From: Phaeobacter sp. 11ANDIMAR09
GTDB taxonomy: Bacteria; Pseudomonadota; Alphaproteobacteria; Rhodobacterales; Rhodobacteraceae
Length of the DNA stretch: 64,000 nt
Assembly (NCBI RefSeq): GCF_001294455.1
Contig: NZ_LIKT01000013.1
Span: forward strand, 58,112-122,111
Direction: 5' to 3'
Shown here: piece by piece, positions 59,649 through 64,000 of the stretch
How positions within the stretch are numbered: the first letter of the stretch is position 1
Layout of the letters: each line of letters begins with the position of its first letter
Notes under the pieces: model-generated
What the model was told of the DNA's origin: nothing
Seen by the model: the letters and a program-made list of their open reading frames with translations, nothing else
Database searches by the model: none
Translations under genes and position numbers: made by a program

Positions 59649-60281
59649 TCAGCGCATTGCCGCCATCAAACGTTTTAAGGTGGCTGCGGGATCATCCGTG
59701 TTCCAGATTTCTTCGCCCAGACCAAAGAAATCGGTATAGGGCGAGACCGTACGGATCAGATTTTCGGTCAGGCCACCCTCGGCCACAACCGGGACTTCGA
59801 TCATCTGTGACCACCAGTCAAACAGCTCGGTCTCGGCGACTGCGCCATCGCCCAGCCCCGAGGTTCCAACAGGACCAAAGCTGACATAATCTGCTCCAGC
59901 TTCTCCGGCGCTGATGCCATCATGGCGTGAGGCTCCACAGAAGCTGCCGACAATTGCATCAGGACCCAGGGATTTGCGGGCGGTGCGAACGGATTTGGAC
60001 GCGTCATTCAGATGCACGCCGTCCAAGCCCAAACGCTCGGCCAGGATCTGGTGGTCGCTGATCACGATGGCCACGTCACGGGCATGGCAGACCTCGCGAA
60101 GGGCGTCGCCCGCACGGCTGAGAGTGTCTTCATCCCGGCTGGCCATATTGAGCCGCAGGCAGGCAATTTCGGCGCTGTCCAGAACCTGTGCCAGCATGTC
60201 AGGAAAGCGACCCAGTTCAAAACTAGGTGGGGAGATCAGGTAGATCTGCGGGGCTTCCGGGGCTTCTGAGGCGTTGTCCAT
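59649..60281 (-). CDS. Thiamine phosphate synthase-like protein (divergent ThiE)
   Basis: The protein is a TIM barrel of the ThiE/TenI type (210 aa). Shared features are YLISPPSFELGRFPDML at the start, VAIVISDHQILAERLGLDGVHL and GADYVSFGPVG, which correspond to the pyrimidine and phosphate parts of the active site. However, the usual ThiE GPVF(P/A)T-x-TK signature is replaced by GPVGTSGLGDG, so the lysine and the canonical loop are missing. It may therefore be a paralogue with altered activity rather than the main ThiE. The start is the ATG at 60281, three codons inside a longer frame. No thiamine operon or TPP riboswitch is nearby. Confidence 0.78.
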   Translation of the reverse strand: MDNASEAPEAPQIYLISPPSFELGRFPDMLAQVLDSAEIACLRLNMASRDEDTLSRAGDALREVCHARDVAIVISDHQILAERLGLDGVHLNDASKSVRTARKSLGPDAIVGSFCGASRHDGISAGEAGADYVSFGPVGTSGLGDGAVAETELFDWWSQMIEVPVVAEGGLTENLIRTVSPYTDFFGLGEEIWNTDDPAATLKRLMAAMR

Positions 60282-60466
60282 GCAGGTCACTCCTGTTCTC
60301 TTTGACGTTTGGGTTTTAGCGGTTTTATGGCAGAGCGCAAGGTTTTGGCTGTGCGCGCAGCATATTTCGCCCCGGCGCGCCCATCAGACCCAGCCCAGCC
60401 GGGTCATTTGGGTTGCTCATCGGCCTTGTGGCGACTACAGCAAGGCGGTCTTTAGCGGAGAAGAAA

Positions 60467-61237
60467 ATGCCCAGCCCTACGCCTCAGCCTGCCTTTGTCC
60501 TGGTCCGCCCGCAGATGGGGGAAAACATCGGGGCGGCGGCCCGTGCCATGTGGAATTTTGGCCTGGATCGCATGCGCATTGTTGCGCCACGGGATGGCTG
60601 GCCCAACCCAAAGGCTGTCGCCATGGCTTCCGGCGCCGGGCGTCTGCTGGATGAGGCCCAGCTGTCCGAGGACCTGCCTGCAGCACTAGAGGATTGCTCC
60701 TTTGTCTTTGCAACAACGGCACGCCCGCGTGAATTGGTCAAACCGGTGTTTAGCCCTGAAGCGGCGATGAAACTGGCGGCCGAAAAGGTCAAATCAGGGG
60801 AAAAAGTGGCGGTGCTCTTTGGCCCTGAACGCGCTGGGCTGGAAAACGATGATATCGCCCGCGCTAATGCGATAATCTCGGTGCCGGTGAACCCTGAATT
60901 TGCCTCGCTGAACCTGGGGCAATGTGTGTTGTTGACCGCCTATGAGTGGCAGCGCCAGACACAGGAGGTCGAGCAACAGGTCACTCCGCTGGGCAAGACC
61001 GACTGGGCAACAAACAGCGATGTCGAGGCTCTGGTTGGTCATTATGAACAACGCCTGGATGAGGCAGGTTTCTTTTTTCCAGAGACCAAGGCTGCGGGCA
61101 TGAAGGTGGTGTTTCGAAATATGTTCAGCCGACTGCCGCTGACACGGGCAGATGTGCAGATGTTGCATGGTGTCATGCGGCAGATGGTGCGCTGGCGGAA
61201 CAAGGAACGCACGGCCCAGGATGAGAGCGAAAGCTGA
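60467..61237 (+). CDS. trmJ: tRNA (cytidine/uridine-2'-O-) methyltransferase, TrmJ type
   Basis: This SPOUT-class RNA methyltransferase (256 aa) is predicted to methylate ribose at tRNA position 32. The N terminus FVLVRPQMGENIGAAARAMWNFG carries motif 1 with the catalytic-region Asn and Arg. Motif 2 is VAVLFGPERAGLENDDIARA, and motif 3 is ISVPVNPEFASLNLGQCVLL, which forms the SAM-binding trefoil knot. A C-terminal helical extension of about 90 residues is typical of TrmJ. The ATG at 60467 is preceded by a GGAGAA. It is separate from neighbours. Confidence 0.9.
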   Translation: MPSPTPQPAFVLVRPQMGENIGAAARAMWNFGLDRMRIVAPRDGWPNPKAVAMASGAGRLLDEAQLSEDLPAALEDCSFVFATTARPRELVKPVFSPEAAMKLAAEKVKSGEKVAVLFGPERAGLENDDIARANAIISVPVNPEFASLNLGQCVLLTAYEWQRQTQEVEQQVTPLGKTDWATNSDVEALVGHYEQRLDEAGFFFPETKAAGMKVVFRNMFSRLPLTRADVQMLHGVMRQMVRWRNKERTAQDESES

Positions 61238-61333
61238 CCAGAAAAGTGACTTCTCTGCCTCTGATCAGCGCGCATGCTCTGGACCTTCGCGGCAAGCCTG
61301 CCTAGCTTGGCCACAGTTCTAAAAGAGGCAAGC

Positions 61334-62482
61334 ATGAGCAAGCGCAGCATTTTTGAAGAGGTCTCGGGCGATAAATCCGACACCGCCCCGGCCGTTGCGC
61401 CGGGTATGATTGATCGCGGCCGAGGCGGCGCACGCGGGGCCATTCGGGCCTGGCTGATGCTGCTCTTTGCCCTGGTGGTTGCGATGATTGTGGTAGGTGG
61501 TTTGACGCGGCTCACGGATTCGGGGCTGTCGATCACGGAATGGCGCCCTGTCACCGGAGCAGTCCCGCCGTTGTCAGAGGGGGAATGGCAGGCCGAATTC
61601 GACAAATACAAGCAGATTGATCAGTGGCGCATTGAAAACCAGTGGATGGAACTGGCTGATTTCAAAACCATCTATTGGTGGGAATGGGGCCATCGCCAAC
61701 TGGGCCGGGTGATTGGCTTGATTTGGGCCATCGGGTTCCTGGGCTTCCTTGTGACCAAAAAAATCCCTACGGGTTGGGCCGGGCGTCTGGCCTTGCCGGG
61801 TGTCTTGGGAGGTGTCCAGGGCGCAATCGGCTGGTGGATGGTTTCCTCGGGCGTGACCCAGGGCGAGGGCATGACTGCCGTCGCCTCCTATCGGCTGGCG
61901 ACCCATCTGGGACTGGCCTTTGTAATCCTGGGCTTCATTGCCTGGTATGTGTTTCTGCTGGGGCGCAGCGAGCGGGATCTGATGCAGGCGCGTCGCGCCA
62001 AGGAAACCAAGCTCTTTGGGCTGTCCACAGGATTGCTCCATTTTGCCTTTTTGCAAATCCTGCTGGGCGCTCTGGTGGCGGGAATTGATGCCGGACGTTC
62101 CTATACCGATTGGCCCTTGATGGGGGGGCAATTGATCCCGCCAAATCCGCTGATGTTTGAACCTATCTGGAAGAACTTCTTTGAAAATCCGGGCCTTGTT
62201 CAGTTCATTCACCGGGTCTGCGGCTATCTGCTGTTTGCCTTTGGCGTGGTTGTCTTTCTCAAAGGACGGGCGTCAGCGCATCCGCTCACCCGCAGCGCCT
62301 TCACACTCACCTTTGCGGTTTTGTGCCTGCAGATCCTGCTCGGCGTGATCACCGTAATCTATGGCGCTCCCTGGCATGCCGCGATCACCCATCAGCTGGT
62401 TGCTGTGGCGCTTTGGGTGGCGATCCTGCGGGCGCGCTATCTCGCGGCCTATCCCATTTCCACTTCGATCAAGGACCATTGA
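61334..62482 (+). CDS. ctaA: Heme A synthase
   Basis: CtaA (COX15 type) converts heme O to heme A for aa3-type cytochrome oxidases in the inner membrane. The 382-residue protein has about eight helices with conserved histidines in WEWGHRQLGRVIGL, TRLTDSGLSITEWRPVTGA, YRLATHLGLAF and FIHRVCGYLL, which bind hemes. The start at 61334 is preceded by AGAGG. It is followed three bases after its stop by the M32 carboxypeptidase gene, so these two are probably cotranscribed, with no obvious functional link. Confidence 0.96.
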   Translation: MSKRSIFEEVSGDKSDTAPAVAPGMIDRGRGGARGAIRAWLMLLFALVVAMIVVGGLTRLTDSGLSITEWRPVTGAVPPLSEGEWQAEFDKYKQIDQWRIENQWMELADFKTIYWWEWGHRQLGRVIGLIWAIGFLGFLVTKKIPTGWAGRLALPGVLGGVQGAIGWWMVSSGVTQGEGMTAVASYRLATHLGLAFVILGFIAWYVFLLGRSERDLMQARRAKETKLFGLSTGLLHFAFLQILLGALVAGIDAGRSYTDWPLMGGQLIPPNPLMFEPIWKNFFENPGLVQFIHRVCGYLLFAFGVVVFLKGRASAHPLTRSAFTLTFAVLCLQILLGVITVIYGAPWHAAITHQLVAVALWVAILRARYLAAYPISTSIKDH

Positions 62483-62485
62483 TTC

Positions 62486-63955
62486 ATGAGCATTTTTGAC
62501 ACTTTGATGGCCTATGAGCGCGATACGCAGGCGCTAGGCCAGATCGCTGGTCGCCTGGGCTGGGACCAGGAAACCATGATGCCACGCGGCGCGGCGCCGC
62601 AGCGTGGTGAAGAAATGGCCGCCATCGAGGCGGTGCTGCACGCGCGGCGCTCCTCACCCCAAGTGGCCGAGTGGCTGGCGCAGGCTGAGGCCCCGGATGA
62701 GGTGGCTGCGGCGCAGCTGCGCGAGATCAAGCGCAGCCATGATCGCAGCGTCAAGGTGCCTTCGGATTTGGCGCGCCGGCTTGCCCGTGTCACCTCAGAA
62801 GCGCAGGGAAAATGGGCCGCGGCCCGGGCGGATGAAGACGTGGCCGCCTTTTTGCCGGTGCTGCAAGAGGTGGTTGCCCTGAAGCGAGAAGAGGGCCAGG
62901 CCCTCGCTGCCGGCGGCGACGTTTATGACGCTATGGTCGAGGATTATGAGCACGGCACCAGCGCCGCAGAGATTGCAGCAACTTTTGACGCGATGCGTCC
63001 GGGTTTGGTGGATCTGCGGGCGCGGGTGCTGGAAAAGCCAGCCCCCAAGGCCCTGCAGGGCAGTTTTGACGAGGCCGCCCAGATGAAGCTGACGCGCAAG
63101 CTGGCCAAGGCCTTTGGCTATGACATGGGCCATGGTCGGGTGGACAAGGCCGTGCATCCGTTTAGTTCAGGCAGCGGGCTGGATGTGCGTATCACCACTA
63201 GAACCAGCGCCCATGATCCGTTTAACTGCTTCTATTCCACCATTCACGAGGTTGGTCACGCCGCCTATGAACAGGGTATCAGCCGTGACTATCTGCTGAC
63301 GCCACTGGGACGTGGAGTGTCGATGGGCGTGCATGAGAGCCAAAGCCGGATCTATGAAAACCAGATCGGGCGCGGTGCCGCCTTTACCAGTTGGCTGTTC
63401 GGCGAAATGCGCGACGTCTTTGGTGATTTTGGCATCAACACCGCGGATGAATTCTACAAGGCGGTGAACACCGTTCACAAAGGCTATATCCGCACCGAAG
63501 CCGATGAGCTGCAGTATAACCTGCATATCATGTTGCGCTTTGATCTTGAGCGCGCCTTGATGGCGGGGGATCTGGACGTTGGCGATCTGGAGGCGGCCTG
63601 GAACGACCGGTTTGAGGCAGATTTTGGCTACAGCGTCGATAAGCCCTCAAACGGCTGCTTGCAGGATGTACATTGGTCGGTTGGCTTGTTTGGTTATTTC
63701 CCGACCTATTCTTTGGGCAATGTCTATGCCGGATGCCTGAACCAGAAAATGCGCGCGGATCTGCCGGAATTGGATGCAGAGCTGACCACTGGCAACACCA
63801 GTTCTGCCACCACCTGGCTACGCCAGAACCTGCAGCAGCACGGTGGTTTGCGCAGCCCGGTAGACACCATCGAGAGAGCTGCCGGCGCCGCACCCAGCCC
63901 GGCGCCTCTGATGCAGTATCTCGAAGAAAAATTCACCCGCCTCTATGATTTATAG
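62486..63955 (+). CDS. M32 family carboxypeptidase
   Basis: This cytoplasmic metallocarboxypeptidase removes C-terminal residues of peptides. The zinc motif HEVGH is at 254-258 (STIHEVGHAAYEQG), with the further family motif GVHESQSRIYENQIGR, where E284 supplies the third ligand. The IRTEADELQYNLHI region is also typical. At 489 residues it is complete. Its stop is followed after 2 bases by a G-rich palindrome near the window end. It begins three bases after ctaA. Confidence 0.96.
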   Translation: MSIFDTLMAYERDTQALGQIAGRLGWDQETMMPRGAAPQRGEEMAAIEAVLHARRSSPQVAEWLAQAEAPDEVAAAQLREIKRSHDRSVKVPSDLARRLARVTSEAQGKWAAARADEDVAAFLPVLQEVVALKREEGQALAAGGDVYDAMVEDYEHGTSAAEIAATFDAMRPGLVDLRARVLEKPAPKALQGSFDEAAQMKLTRKLAKAFGYDMGHGRVDKAVHPFSSGSGLDVRITTRTSAHDPFNCFYSTIHEVGHAAYEQGISRDYLLTPLGRGVSMGVHESQSRIYENQIGRGAAFTSWLFGEMRDVFGDFGINTADEFYKAVNTVHKGYIRTEADELQYNLHIMLRFDLERALMAGDLDVGDLEAAWNDRFEADFGYSVDKPSNGCLQDVHWSVGLFGYFPTYSLGNVYAGCLNQKMRADLPELDAELTTGNTSSATTWLRQNLQQHGGLRSPVDTIERAAGAAPSPAPLMQYLEEKFTRLYDL

Positions 63956-64000
63956 GCGGGGGGGCCCCCGACAAAAAAAAAGCCGGGCATTTTCCTGGGC

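Noticed and set aside
63958..64000. G-rich palindrome, run of nine A and half of a GC-rich stem at the window end
   Set aside because: It looks like the left half of a bidirectional terminator, but the right arm lies beyond the window and cannot be verified.
1..64000. tRNA or rRNA genes, insertion sequences, CRISPR arrays, prophage or defence islands
   Set aside because: I found no tRNA cloverleaf, rRNA segment, transposase frame, spaced repeat array or phage/toxin-antitoxin gene group; coding density and gene content look uniform across the window.

Overview
The window is chromosomal DNA from an alphaproteobacterium, most probably a marine member of the Rhodobacterales (Roseobacter group). 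The basis is gene order and gene content. A complete dusB(nifR3)-ntrB-ntrC-ntrY-ntrX block is followed by trkA-trkH-hfq-hflX. NtrC and NtrX both lack the sigma54-contact loop, as in Rhodobacter. There is a fused ispDF, a metal-cysteine-free HemB, an acetyl-type MetA, and several lineage-typical unknowns (DUF6456 and DUF6477 proteins, COQ10/RatA, an MttB-like methyltransferase). I saw no rRNA, tRNA, insertion sequence, prophage, CRISPR array or defence island. Almost everything is housekeeping or ordinary accessory metabolism.

Layout. 1-7064 (minus strand): a truncated PPK2, metA, a P-loop protein, a FadL porin, a DMT permease, a decayed sulfotransferase gene and guaA. 7246-11437: a GGDEF protein, an MttB-family methyltransferase, and divergent DUF6477 and DUF6456 genes. 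11547-18562: oxyR convergent with a peroxiredoxin, then lipA, a GFA protein, hpt, COQ10/RatA, an MmgE/PrpD protein and an ammonium transporter. 18697-20911 (minus): ispDF-pgpA-cinA, overlapping end to start. 21133-33644 (plus): nitrogen and redox two-component systems, potassium uptake (TrkA/TrkH), Hfq and HflX, interrupted by one opposite-strand lipoprotein gene. 33721-41113: a proton antiporter, a penicillin-acylase-like hydrolase, a beta-hydroxyacid dehydrogenase, a SYLF protein, hemB and a membrane protein. 41270-47752: mfd, a TPR protein with a cysteine tail, and an MFS exporter. 47983-51588: a potassium channel, a DsbA-like protein and an acyl-CoA ligase, divergent from an XRE-cupin regulator, then a small gene. 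51752-54730: a peptide-binding protein, a candidate small RNA and 3-hydroxybutyrate dehydrogenase. 54839-63955: a DUF502 protein, psuK-psuG, a divergent DUF4198/HupE pair, a ThiE-like protein, trmJ, ctaA and an M32 carboxypeptidase.

Most interesting features. (1) A 17-bp tandem duplication covers the ispDF start and creates a six-codon ORF whose stop overlaps the real start. (2) An orphan promoter, stem-loop and terminator unit at 53656-53766 looks like a roughly 76-nt small RNA. (3) A perfect hairpin with a U tract lies directly before the TPR gene at 46441 and buries its ribosome-binding site. (4) A HupE-like permease and a DUF4198 protein appear to overlap at their divergent 5' ends. (5) There is a ThiE-like protein without the usual phosphate-loop signature. 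None of these amounts to a demonstrated new system. All assignments come from reading the sequence and from recalled family knowledge; no database search was run.
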